Shown one piece after another: positions 46,580-56,737 of a stretch of DNA of 64,000 nt. Source of the stretch: Lotus japonicus (taxonomy: Eukaryota; Streptophyta; Magnoliopsida; Fabales; Fabaceae). The translations under genes were made by a program, and so were the position numbers. Each line of letters begins with the position of its first letter. Positions within the stretch are counted from its first letter, which is position 1. The stretch covers positions 23,639,038 to 23,703,037 of the forward strand of contig NC_080046.1 of assembly GCF_012489685.1 (NCBI RefSeq), read 5' to 3'. The notes beneath the pieces were generated by a model. That model saw only the letters and a list, made by a program, of their open reading frames with translations, made no database searches and was not told the DNA's origin.

Positions 46580-47280
46580 TCACCAATCCTCCTCCTCCTC
46601 ATCGCTGCTCGGCGAGTAGCTCTCCCCACTGCTCTCGGAGTCAGAGTCGGAATCCACCGTAATCATCTCGGTGTCCAAATCTATAACCTCCCTCCTGACT
46701 GTCCTGCGCACCGCCCTAGTCGAGCCGGTCTCCACGTCTACCTCTCCTGCAAGCACATCCTCCTCCACCACCCTCATCAAGGGGTCCACACGTAGCCGTG
46801 CGGTGAAGAGAAAGACAAAAGACGTGAGGCAGACGGGACGACAGACTCCCTCCTCGGCTGTACGAGCCTAGAGGACGACGCCACATCAGTAGGGGCAATG
46901 GCAGTAGCTGGAGGTGGCACAACAGGTGTAGTAGCAGTAGCAGCAGCAGCAGGCTCGATCTCCTCTGGGTCCTCCTCGACAGAAGGTGAAGTCGGAGGTG
47001 GTGCATGACCAGTGCCTGGTCCACAATGAACTGAGGGTGGCAGGTCAAAACTCAGCTCCATACGCCGTAGCACTCCTCTCATCAGGCGTCCTCGCTCATC
47101 GGTCTGGTCCTCCATGACCCTTCCCCTATACGTCGCCCGGTGACCAGCCACATCGATCACCCAAGCGGTGGGGGCATCCCTGTCCAGCAGCTCATATCTG
47201 ATCCCCCCCGAGGGAGAGACCGTCGAGAACCAGTCGGCCATCGACATCTGGCAGCAGGCCGACCGCCCAAACACAAACAT
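46580..47280 (-). pseudogene. G3 LTR2 leader ORF with one-base frameshift
   Basis: Matches the LTR3 ORF from MFVFGRSACCQM onward for about 160 residues. One G is missing near 46792 (ACACGTAGCC where LTR1 and LTR3 have ACACGGTAGCC), giving a 167-aa product. The acidic C-terminus remains readable in the next frame (46580-46789). Confidence 0.75.
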
Positions 47281-47495
47281 ACAACCAAAGCCAAGGCGCT
47301 AGGGTCAACTCACAGAAATAAATAGATATACACTCAACATACTCAACATGTGATATGGGGTATAGATATATGTTGATATATACATATATAAACAATCCTA
47401 GCATGTTATGGCTCTAACATTGCTTCAATAAAACACCAGCACACAATTCAAGTCAGAATGAATGTATGCGTGAAATGCACAATATGATCCGGATT

Positions 47496-47731
47496 TGTGA
47501 CGCGTTCCCGTTCGCCACAAGTGAAGCATTCCCGTTCTTCACTTTGGATGAACCATTCCCGTTATTCATCCTGGATGAACCATTCCCGTTATTCATCCTT
47601 GACACATTGGTGAACCATTCCCGTTATTCACCGTATGATGAACCATTCCCGTTATTCATCATTAACACATTGGTGAACCATTCCCGTTATTCACGAAAAG
47701 ATGCACAGGTGAACCATTCCCGTTATTCACC
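47496..47731 (-). repeat. Hairpin array in G3 LTR2
   Basis: Same eight units as 38791-39026, with few changes. In the seventh unit the flank following TTCAC is G rather than C, shortening that stem. Confidence 0.85.
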
Positions 47732-48818
47732 CGATTGATGCAATATGGTTAGCCAAACATTGAATCGTCCTCACCACACAACCCCATAGCTCACACCCAA
47801 TCTCAAAACAACAGAAGAGTTAGTGTCGGTCAATACAACACAACTCAGAGTAAGTGCCGGTCAATACAACACAACTCCCACCACAATAGCACACAAGGGT
47901 CTAGTGTCGGTCAATACAACACAGCCCAATCACCATGATCACCCCAAGATCAAAGCCAGAGTCAGTGTCGGTCAATACAACACGACTCGGACAACACTCC
48001 CAAGAGTACTAGAGTACTCGGTGACTTTCAATCATCACCATAGCTCACCTTAGTGGCTTTCCCCAAAACCAAAACTCACAACAAAGGTCGACTTTTCCCC
48101 GTCTTTCGTAAATATTTTCCCCTTCAGTTTACCTATACTTAAACGTTAATAAAAATGATTTCAATTCAGATTAGTCAGGTTATGAGTTTATTTCTCAAAA
48201 TCTAGGTTTCCCAAGTCTTTAGTTTTCAAAATTCTAATCATTCTAGGTTTTTCGAAAACCAACCACCCAAAAGAAGTTTCCCGGGGAAAGTCTAAGTAAA
48301 CCAACGAATCCCAACAAATGGCTAAGTCTCATACCCCACATCTGAACTTGCCTATGGTTGTTCATCCAACCCGAAATATCAAAGATCACCAGATCAATGA
48401 ATCTCCACTCCGAAGTTGCGTCAAAACGCACAATCCAACAAAAGCACAACATCACAAGTTATGGAAAAGCATCATAACATCAACTCATCATCATAAACAA
48501 CATCAGATAAAGCATAAGTCGAATTTATCGACGCCTATCATGAAATCATAGCTACATATAGTAAGTTGCCCTCACCTCGAGCTGTTCCAGCTTCGAAGTC
48601 ACAAGCTTCTTCACTCAAGTGCTCTGCACCTTCCAAAGTTCCTTCAACTGAACCTCGGAGAAAAACAAAGCAGAATCCAAACAAAATCGATTAGTTCGAT
48701 CACAATACAATACATAAACGATAGACAAAGCATTAAAGCTTCAGAATACGACAACCGGGTACGAAAAGACAAGTTTTCGAAACCGAAAAACTCCCCCCTA
48801 AAGGATATAGCCCACGGC

Positions 48819-49110
48819 CATGGGCGGACCTATGTTGTAGTGAGGGGGTTCATCTGAACCCCCTGAACAAAAAAAATTGCACTTAATTTCTTATATAATT
48901 TTTTTTTGAACCCCCTGAAAACTTTAAATTATACTAATAGACTAAGTTTTGCACCTATTTGCACCACAAATCCACCTATTTGCACAACTATGACTTGTAT
49001 AATTTCTCATATATAAACATATTAAAGTTGTTTTTAATTATAATTTTACCGATTTGTTCATTTGAAATTTTTTTGAACCCCCTGACCCCGGGGTCCTAGA
49101 TCCGCCACTG
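48819..49110. mobile_element. M1: hAT-like MITE, 292 bp
   Basis: It interrupts G3 LTR2 and is absent from LTR1 and LTR3. An exact 8-bp duplication CCCACGGC flanks it (48811-48818 and 49111-49118). The ends are imperfect inverted repeats: CATGGGCGGACCTA on the left against CAGTGGCGGATCTAG (reverse complement) on the right. TGAACCCCCTGA words repeat near both ends, as hAT subterminal repeats often do. It has no coding capacity. The 8-bp duplication and CA..TGGCGGA termini point to the hAT superfamily. Confidence 0.9.
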
Positions 49111-50490
49111 CCCACGGCCTCAAAGGAAAAAGGGCTTCGGCTCTTTTTCTTCGATCAATTCAATTTACAAGGTAGTTTTAGGGTAAAACTAAGGCAAAGA
49201 AACTGTCGGAACAATTTTCGGACAATCGGGTCGAAATACGACTATCCAGGGGCATTTTGGTCCAAAATAAAGGCTCAAAACTTCAAAGTTATCAGTTCTG
49301 AAAACAAATTTGACAGCAACGATCCTCATGACATCCGTGACAACAAATCCTAAAGGCACGAAGTCAGATTATAGCTTTTCGACAATAAAGTTTCGAAATG
49401 TGAGACAAAAAGGATTTTGAATCAGTTTTTCAGATCCCTGTCAAATGGATCGCAATCAGAGTTTACTGACAGAGGTTTTAGGCTCTTGGAAACCTAGAGA
49501 ACATAACCCAAGCAAGAAATCGAAGAAAACGGACAATTTTAGAAAAAGCTCAAAACTGTGAGCACAGAAACGACTTCAGAAACGCAACAGAAACAACAAT
49601 CAGAGGTAGGAATCGTGTTAGTTACCTCGATACCTAGAAGTAGGGACGAACTGCACGAAGATTGGTCAAGTTTTCGCGAAAATCTCTCCTCCCCCAAGCT
49701 CCTCAAACTCGCGGCCAAGAATGGAAGAAAATGGAGAGATTTTGCTTTTTCGCGCTATTTATAGGCGGGTGAAATCGCGGAAAAATAAAAATTTCGCGAT
49801 TCCGATTTTTGCAGCACGATCACCGAGGAATTCTAAGAGAGATTCTGGCGTCAGAATTCCCGAACTCAAAACAAATATCTAGGATTTGGGAAAAACGATA
49901 TCCAAAACGCCAAAAGCGGTGTAAATTAGTCTGTCCCAAAAAACTACTTTTTGCTGTGATGCTCAAACGACAAAACTTCCAACAGAAGAAAGATTGGAAA
50001 TGTCGAAACAAGTCTGGTAGCGCAGACGGAATCTTCGTTAGAAGTCCCGAATAGAAAAAGTCTTCATCCATCGCTCGAAACTAGGGTTTCGAAGCAAAGA
50101 AGTTAGAGTCGTCGAGCTTCCGGAAAGTGAAACCTATCGTGCGTACAGTCCAGAGTTCCGAAATGAAACGCTGGTCGATGGAAAAATAAAGAGAATCTTT
50201 AAATTTTCCGAGAGTTCGAAATCTCACTCAAAACGTTGCTTTAAGAGCGAAATAGCCTATTTGGACACGCTCGCCCTAAGGCAAGTGTGCAGACGACTCG
50301 CACTAACTCTGAAAACAACTACGCAACATTCCTCAAGCAATTCCTGAACTTTCTTCTTCATTAATCTTTCTCAAATATCAAACTCCTGTCACGCTTACAC
50401 TGATTCTACGCGTGAGTCGGAAATTAGCTCGTTCTGAAAATCCAGGTCTTACAATACTCCCCTCCAAAAAGAAAGTTTCGTCCTCGAAAC

Positions 50491-52599
50491 TCAGAGTTCA
50501 GCAAAAAGTCCGGGGTACAGTTCCTTGATCTTGTCTTCCAATTCCCATGTAGCATCTCTCGTATCCTTGTTCCATATCACCTTTACCAACGAAATCTGCT
50601 TTCCCCTCAGCTGTTTTACTCTTCTATCCCCAATACTCACTGGCGGTGCCTCAAAGGTCAAATCATCCTTCAGTTCAACATTGTCTGGCTCGATTACATG
50701 AATCGGATCTGGAATGTACTTCCTCAATTGCGACACATGAAATACATCGTGAATGTTGGAAAGAAATGACGGTAGTGCAATCTGATACGCAACTGGTCCA
50801 ACACGTCGAGTGATTTGATAAGGCCCAATAAACTTTGGCATAAGCTTCCTTGACTTAATAGCTCGTCCAACTCCCGTAGTCTGAGTAACTCGTAGAAACA
50901 CATGGTCACCTTCCTCAAACTCTAGGGTTCTACGTCTCTGATCAGCATAACTCTTCTGTCTGCTCTGTGAAGCTCTCATCTGTTCTCTGATCTGCTTAAC
51001 CTTCTCAGTCGTCTGTTGCAGCATTTCTGGCCCAATCAACAAGCTCTCACCATCTTGATACCAACACAACGGTGTCCTACACTTCCGGCCATACAAAGCT
51101 TCATACAGTGCCATCCCAATACTCGCATGAAAACTATTGTTGTAGGTGAACTCAACCAATGGCAGAAGATCATCCCAGCTTCCTCTGTTATCTAACACAC
51201 AAGCCCGTAGTAGATCCTCTAGCGACTGAATAGTTCTCTCAGTTTGCCCATCAGTTTGTGCATGATACGCCGAACTCAACCTCAGCTTGGTTCCTAACGC
51301 ATCATGAAGAGCTCCCCAAAAGTGCGAAGTAAACTTCGGATCCCGATCAGACACAATACTTGTCGGAACTCCGTGTAGTCTCACAATCTCCGCCACATAG
51401 ATCTCAGCCAACTTCTCTACATTGTAGGTAGTTCTCACTGGTAGAAAATGCGCTGACTTGGTCAAACGATCCACAATCACCCAAATCGAATCGTGTCTCT
51501 TCTGTGTTCTTGGCAAAGCTACCACAAAATCCATGGATATACTATCCCATTTCCATTCTGGCACGTCTAAGCTCTGTAGCATACCAGCAGGTCTTTGATG
51601 CTCTACCTTCGCCTTCTGACAAGTCAAACATGCAGCTACATACTCCGCCACTTGTTTCTTCATTCCTAGCCACCAGAAATTCAGCTTCAAATCTTGATAC
51701 ATCTTGGTCATCCCCGGATGAATACTCCATTTGCTCTTGTGCCCTTCATCCATGATTAGCCTTCTCAATTCCGGATTGTTGGGTACACAAACTCTGTCCT
51801 TGCATCTTAAGATATCATCTGTTCCGATCTTGAATTCCGGGTCTTTCCCCTGAATTACCAAGTTCCTCTTCTCCAACAGAAACTCATCTTGCAGTTGTTG
51901 CTCTCTAATCTCTTCCATCAATCCACTGGCAATTCTGATCATTCCGAACTTCAACTTTCCCTCAGACTGTGTCACACCTAAACTCATATCTCGAAATTGT
52001 TCCAGTAACTCCAGCTCTTTAACCATCATTGACGAGACATGCATCTTTCTGCTCAAAGCATCAGCAACTACATTCGCCTTCCCAGGGTGATATTGCAGCG
52101 TAAACTCATAGTCTTTGATGAACTCCATCCATCTTCGTTGCCTCATGTTCAGCTCCTTCTGATCAAACAAGTATTTAAGGCTCTTGTGATCGCTAAATAT
52201 CGTGAAAGTACAGCCATAGAGATAATGCCTCCAGATTTTCAGCGAAAACACAATGGCAGCTAGCTCCAAATCGTGAGTCGGATAGTTCTTCTCGTGATTC
52301 TTCAACTGTCTCGAAGCATACGCTACCACTTTACGATGTTGCATCAGCACACATCCCAAGCCTTGATACGAAGCGTCACAATAGACTTCATAAGGTTCCT
52401 CCGGTTGCGGCAAAATAAGCACAGGTGACGTCGTTAAACGCTCCTTCAGGGTCTGAAAACTTGATTCACACGCCTCAGTCCATGCAAAAGTTTGGTCTTT
52501 CCTCGTCAGTTGAGTCAAAGGTCCAATGATCTTGGCAAATCCCTCAATGAAGCGTCTATAATATCCAGCTAAATCCACAAAACTTCTGATTTCTGTCAC
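50491..52599 (-). CDS. G3 internal region 2 pol, 3' part: RNase H, integrase, chromodomain
   Basis: A second 702-residue copy of 41486-43594, open throughout. It differs at a small number of residues. Some are at well-conserved positions: FVDLAGYY for [16 protein letters not shown] for NFWWPGMK, and [10 protein letters not shown] for [10 protein letters not shown] in the integrase core. It keeps the Ser in VADALSRKM, where copy 1 has Arg. The integrase Asp residues, the Glu and the chromodomain are retained. Confidence 0.92.
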   Translation of the reverse strand: MTEIRSFVDLAGYYRRFIEGFAKIIGPLTQLTRKDQTFAWTEACESSFQTLKERLTTSPVLILPQPEEPYEVYCDASYQGLGCVLMQHRKVVAYASRQLKNHEKNYPTHDLELAAIVFSLKIWRHYLYGCTFTIFSDHKSLKYLFDQKELNMRQRRWMEFIKDYEFTLQYHPGKANVVADALSRKMHVSSMMVKELELLEQFRDMSLGVTQSEGKLKFGMIRIASGLMEEIREQQLQDEFLLEKRNLVIQGKDPEFKIGTDDILRCKDRVCVPNNPELRRLIMDEGHKSKWSIHPGMTKMYQDLKLNFWWLGMKKQVAEYVAACLTCQKAKVEHQRPAGMLQSLDVPEWKWDSISMDFVVALPRTQKRHDSIWVIVDRLTKSAHFLPVRTTYNVEKLAEIYVAEIVRLHGVPTSIVSDRDPKFTSHFWGALHDALGTKLRLSSAYHAQTDGQTERTIQSLEDLLRACVLDNRGSWDDLLPLVEFTYNNSFHASIGMALYEALYGRKCRTPLCWYQDGESLLIGPEMLQQTTEKVKQIREQMRASQSRQKSYADQRRRTLEFEEGDHVFLRVTQTTGVGRAIKSRKLMPKFIGPYQITRRVGPVAYQIALPSFLSNIHDVFHVSQLRKYIPDPIHVIEPDNVELKDDLTFEAPPVSIGDRRVKQLRGKQISLVKVIWNKDTRDATWELEDKIKELYPGLFAEL

Positions 52600-52614
52600 C
52601 GTCTTCGGTTGCTC

Positions 52615-54903
52615 CTAAGCCAAAACAGTCTCCACTTTCGCAGGATCCACAGCTATGCCTTTCTTTGAGATAACATGGCCTAAGAAATTAACTTTCTCCA
52701 GCCAGAATTCACACTTGGAAGGGTTCGCATACAGCTTCTTCTCTCTCAACACTTGTAGAACTTGGCGCAAATGTCCTTCATGCTCCTTCGCGTCCTTCGA
52801 ATAGATCAATATGTCATCGATAAACACCACCACAAACTGATCTAAGAATTCATGAAAGATGCGGTTCATGTAATCCATAAAGACAGCAGGTGCATTAGTC
52901 ACTCCAAACGGCATCACTAGGTACTCATAGTGTCCGTAGCGTGTTCTGAATGTAGTCTTTGGTATATCCTCAGTCTTCACTCTGATCTGATGGTAGCCTG
53001 ATTTCAAGTCTATCTTCGAAAATACAGCAGCCCCTCGTAACTGATCCATCAAATCATCTATCCTCGGCAACGGGTATCGGTTCTTAATCGTCGCTTTGTT
53101 CAGTTGTCGATAATCCACACATAATCTCGACCTTCCGTCCTTCTTCTTAACTAACAACACTGGCGCCCCCCACGGTGAAACACTCGGTCGAATGAATCCT
53201 TTTGCCGAAAGATCCTCCAACTGAGATTTCAACTCCGCAGGTGCCATACGGTAAGGTGCAATCGAAATCGGTCCAGTTCCAGGTACAATGTCAATCACAA
53301 ACTCTACATCACGCACAGGCGGTAGTCCAGGTACATCTCCAGGGAAAACATCCGCAAAATCTCGAACCACCGGAATACCATGAATATCCGATTCCTTCTT
53401 CCCCTCCAGACTTAGCAATGAAAAGTACCTCTGAGTGCCCTCGCTCAACGATGCACTAATGTGGTTAATAGAAAGATACTCGAAAAGATCCGAGTCTGGG
53501 AACACCACTTTCTTTCGACTACAGTCCAAAAGACAATGGTAGTGGGATAACCAATCCATCCCTAGGATTATATCTAGGTTTTTGAGGGGTAGACATACTA
53601 GGTTAGCATGAAAAGTTCTATCTTTATATACTACTGAACAGTGCATGCATGCGGCATTAGCAATTAGAGTCCTAGCAGGGGTAGTTACCATAAGATCAAA
53701 ACTCAAAGTAGTAAAAGGCAGATGCAGTCTTGATACGCAATCCTTAGAGATAAATGAATGAGTTGCACCAGAATCAAAGAGTACAGTTAGAAGATTACCG
53801 TCAATTTCACATTCTCCTCTGATCAAACCATCAGCTCCTTCAGCTTCTTCACCGTCCATTGTATACACTCTTCCCTTCGCCACTGGGCGCTTCCCACTTA
53901 CAGCATTCACCGACGGCTCAGCCTTTGGTGCCTTGCAATCCATCGCCAGATGCCCAGATTTATTGCAGTTATAGCATCTTGGTGGCTTCGTGCAAGTATT
54001 TGCATAGTGTCCGGCCCCTTCACATCGAAAGCAAGTCATCTCACGGTTCTGGGTACGGCTTCCCGACCCTCCAGAAGTAGCAGCAGCAGCCATCGGCTTG
54101 TAAGATCCCGGGGTAAACCCTCTCCCCGCAGGACGTTGGTATGGCTTTCTTGCCTGAAACCTTCCTCTTCCTTGAACATTCTGTGATGTCGACCTGACAG
54201 GTCCTCCTGTTCCAACCCTATTGTACCTCTGATTCTTCATCAGCTCCACATCTGTTGCTTTCTCCACCAGTGCTTGAAATCTCGTGATCCCCAGCGGTCT
54301 CACTGTATCCTCAATGTCAGGCCTCAATCCCCTCACAAATCTCTTGCACATGTAGGGCTCATCAACTTGGTCACGGAAAAATCGAAAGTACTTTGCCAAA
54401 GACTCTAACTTGGCAGCATATTCCGGGATGTTCATGCTTCCTTGTTTAAGAGTCAGAAACTGTGATTCACGCTCGTCACGAGCACTGTCTGGGAAGTACT
54501 TCTCGAGAAAAGCAGTTCGAAAAGAATCCCAGTTCACCTCCACATTATTGGCTTCCATTATCCCTCTGGCGCCTCTCCACCAGTACTCTGCATCTCCCAA
54601 CAACAGAAAGGTTGCCATTCCCACTTTGGCTCCCTCAGCAGTCTGTAGCACACCAAAGATCTTCTCAATCTCTTCTATCCAGAGTTCGGCTTTGTCCGGG
54701 TCAGTACCTCCCGAAAACTTAGGTGGATCCTGTCTCCTGAAGTCATTCAACCCTTTGTTCTGGTCCAAAGTCGCCTCCCTCTATCGCTGGTGTTGTTCAC
54801 GCGCTTCCTCCGCAGCACTCCTCAAAGCATTGTCATTGGCTTGGTTAGTCATTGCCTGGGCCATAGTGGCCATCATCTCTGCTAGCTGATTCGTGTTCAC
54901 CAT
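52615..54903 (-). pseudogene. G3 internal region 2 gag-protease-RT with early TAG
   Basis: Same organisation as 43610-45898: ATG at 54901-54903, TAG at 54781-54783, then a 717-residue open frame from 54768, ending at TAG 52615-52617. Here the first zinc knuckle is intact ([14 protein letters not shown]), unlike copy 1. Protease [11 protein letters not shown] and RT FIDD are present. A Gln replaces Arg in [10 protein letters not shown]. Confidence 0.9.
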
Positions 54904-55099
54904 CGTCTGTTAGCCCCAAGAAAACGGTTAGTCCTAATCGTAGAATAGCACCAAAGCTACTCCATATAATTAAGTAATAATAATACAATCAATTAGAACG
55001 AAAAATCGTTCTGCAGACAATCAATTTTCACTCTTTGCAGAGTCACACAACCTAGCACAGAAGACCTATTCCCCAAAGACTCCCAAAAGACTCGACTAA

Positions 55100-55111
55100 G
55101 CTCTGATACCA
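55100..55111 (-). other. G3 primer-binding site, internal region 2
   Basis: TGGTATCAGAGC on the minus strand, three nt from LTR3. Confidence 0.9.
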
Positions 55112-55584
55112 CAATGTAACACCCCGATCTCCAGGTGTCACTTTAGTAACCAAAAAATAAACTTTACGCGAAAAACAGGTAATTTTTTTTTTTCGTTTCC
55201 TTTCCTTTAAATCAAAGCGATAAAGAAGTAAAGACGAAACCCCATCAACTAACTAACCGATATACAAATATACATCTGTACAGCCTCAGCTGCACTCCAT
55301 GTCACGCGAAGCCGCAGTGACTCCAAAGTAGTACGCCCGTAGGCAAATATACAAACCAGAACTGTGAGTTAAAGTATCAAAATACAGTTATCCAAGAGAA
55401 AGTCGGCACTCAAAAATGGCCTGAAAGAAAGACCTCTATACTCCGACAGACTCTCTGTGATCCTCCTCAAAAGAACCACACAAAAAGCCACACATCGGAA
55501 CCTACCCTGTCCCCAAAAAGAAACTGACGATCAGAGCTCTACACAAAAAATGTCACTAATCCTAACCTACCCTCCCAGCTCAGC

Positions 55585-56286
55585 TCACCAATCCTCCTCC
55601 TCCTCATCGCTGCTCGGCGAGTAGCTCTCCCCACTGCTCTCGGAGTCAGAGTCGGAATCCACCGTAATCATCTCGGTGTCCAAATCTATAACCTCCCTCC
55701 TGACTGTCCTGCGCACCGCCCTAGTCGAGCCGGTCTCCACGTCTACCTCTCCTGCAAGCACATCCTCCTCCACCACCCTCATCAAGGGGTCCACACGGTA
55801 GCCGTGCGGTGAAGAGAAAGACAAAAGACGTGAGGCAGACGGGACGACAGACTCCCTCCTCGGCTGTACGAGCCTAGAGGACGACGCCACATCAGTAGGG
55901 GCAATGGCAGTAGCTGGAGGTGGCACAACAGGTGTAGTAGCAGTAGCAGCAGCAGCAGGCTCGATCTCCTCTGGGTCCTCCTCGACAGAAGGTGAAGTCG
56001 GAGGTGGTGCATGACCAGTGCCTGGTCCACAATGAACTGAGGGTGGCAGGTCAAAACTCAGCTCCATACGCCGTAGCACTCCTCTCATCAGGCGTCCTCG
56101 CTCATCGGTCTGGTCCTCCATGACCCTTCCCCTATACGTCGCCCGGTGATCAGCCACATCGATCACCCAAGCGGTGGGGGCATCCCGGTCCAGCAGCTCA
56201 TATCTGATCCCCCCCGAGGGAGAGACTGTCGAGAACCAGTCGGCCATCGACATCTGGCAGCAGGCCGACCGCCCAAACACAAACAA
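55585..56286 (-). CDS. G3 LTR3 leader ORF, intact 233 aa, unknown function
   Basis: This ORF lies inside the LTR, downstream of the predicted TATA box and the hairpin array and upstream of the primer site, so it is in the genomic RNA leader. The N-terminal part (CQMSMADWFSTVSPSGG, RYELLDRDAP) is the portion shared with G2. Then come an Arg-rich segment (TDERGRLMRGVLRRMEL), a Pro/Ala-rich linker with EEDPEEIEPAAA, and a very acidic end (EVIDLDTEMITVDSDSDSE ... SDEEEEDW). I do not recognise it. An alternative start at the ATG after CQ gives 222 aa. The LTR1 copy is split by C3 and the LTR2 copy has a frameshift. Confidence 0.6.
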   Translation of the reverse strand: MFVFGRSACCQMSMADWFSTVSPSGGIRYELLDRDAPTAWVIDVADHRATYRGRVMEDQTDERGRLMRGVLRRMELSFDLPPSVHCGPGTGHAPPPTSPSVEEDPEEIEPAAAATATTPVVPPPATAIAPTDVASSSRLVQPRRESVVPSASRLLSFSSPHGYRVDPLMRVVEEDVLAGEVDVETGSTRAVRRTVRREVIDLDTEMITVDSDSDSESSGESYSPSSDEEEEDW

Positions 56287-56501
56287 GCAACCAAAGCCAA
56301 GGCGCTAGGGTCAACTCACAGAAATAAATAGATATACACTCAACATACTCAACATGTGATATGGGGTATAGATATATGTTGATATATACATATATAAACA
56401 ATCCTAGCATGTTATGGCTCTAACATTGCTTCAATAAAACACCAGCACACAATTCAAGTCAGAATGAATGTATGCGTGAAATGCACAATATGATCCGGAT
56501 T

Positions 56502-56737
56502 TGTGACGCGTTCCCATTCGCCACAAGTGAAGCATTCCCGTTCTTCACTTTGGATGAACCATTCCCGTTATTCATCTTGGATGAACCATTCCCGTTATTC
56601 ATCCTTGACACATTGGTGAACCATTCCCGTTATTCACCGTATGATGAACCATTCCCGTTATTCATCATTAACACATTGGTGAACCATTCCCGTTATTCAC
56701 CAAAAGATGCACAGATGAATCATTCCTGTTATTCACC
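56502..56737 (-). repeat. Hairpin array in G3 LTR3
   Basis: Eight units as in LTR1. The last unit has changed to GATGAA/TTCACC on the plus strand. In RNA from the minus strand this is GGUGAA/UUCAUC, a G-U wobble, so the stem survives only in the transcribed sense. Confidence 0.85.

Larger units (their letters stand above)
46110..50453 (-). repeat. G3 LTR2 (middle), 4344 bp with MITE
   Basis: Same termini as LTR1. Removing the 292-bp MITE and one 8-bp TSD leaves 4044 bp. It has private substitutions in both halves and a one-base deletion near 46792 that breaks the leader ORF (46777-47280 and 46580-46789). Hairpin array 47496-47731, 25-bp repeats 47822-47988, TATA box 49756-49763. It serves at once as 5' LTR of internal region 1 and 3' LTR of internal region 2. 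Confidence 0.93.

Noticed and set aside
46580..56286. Leader ORFs as captured host gene fragments
   Set aside because: The same core occurs at the same LTR position in two gypsy families and no exon-like borders are evident, so an element-derived origin is simpler. A protein search could reopen this.
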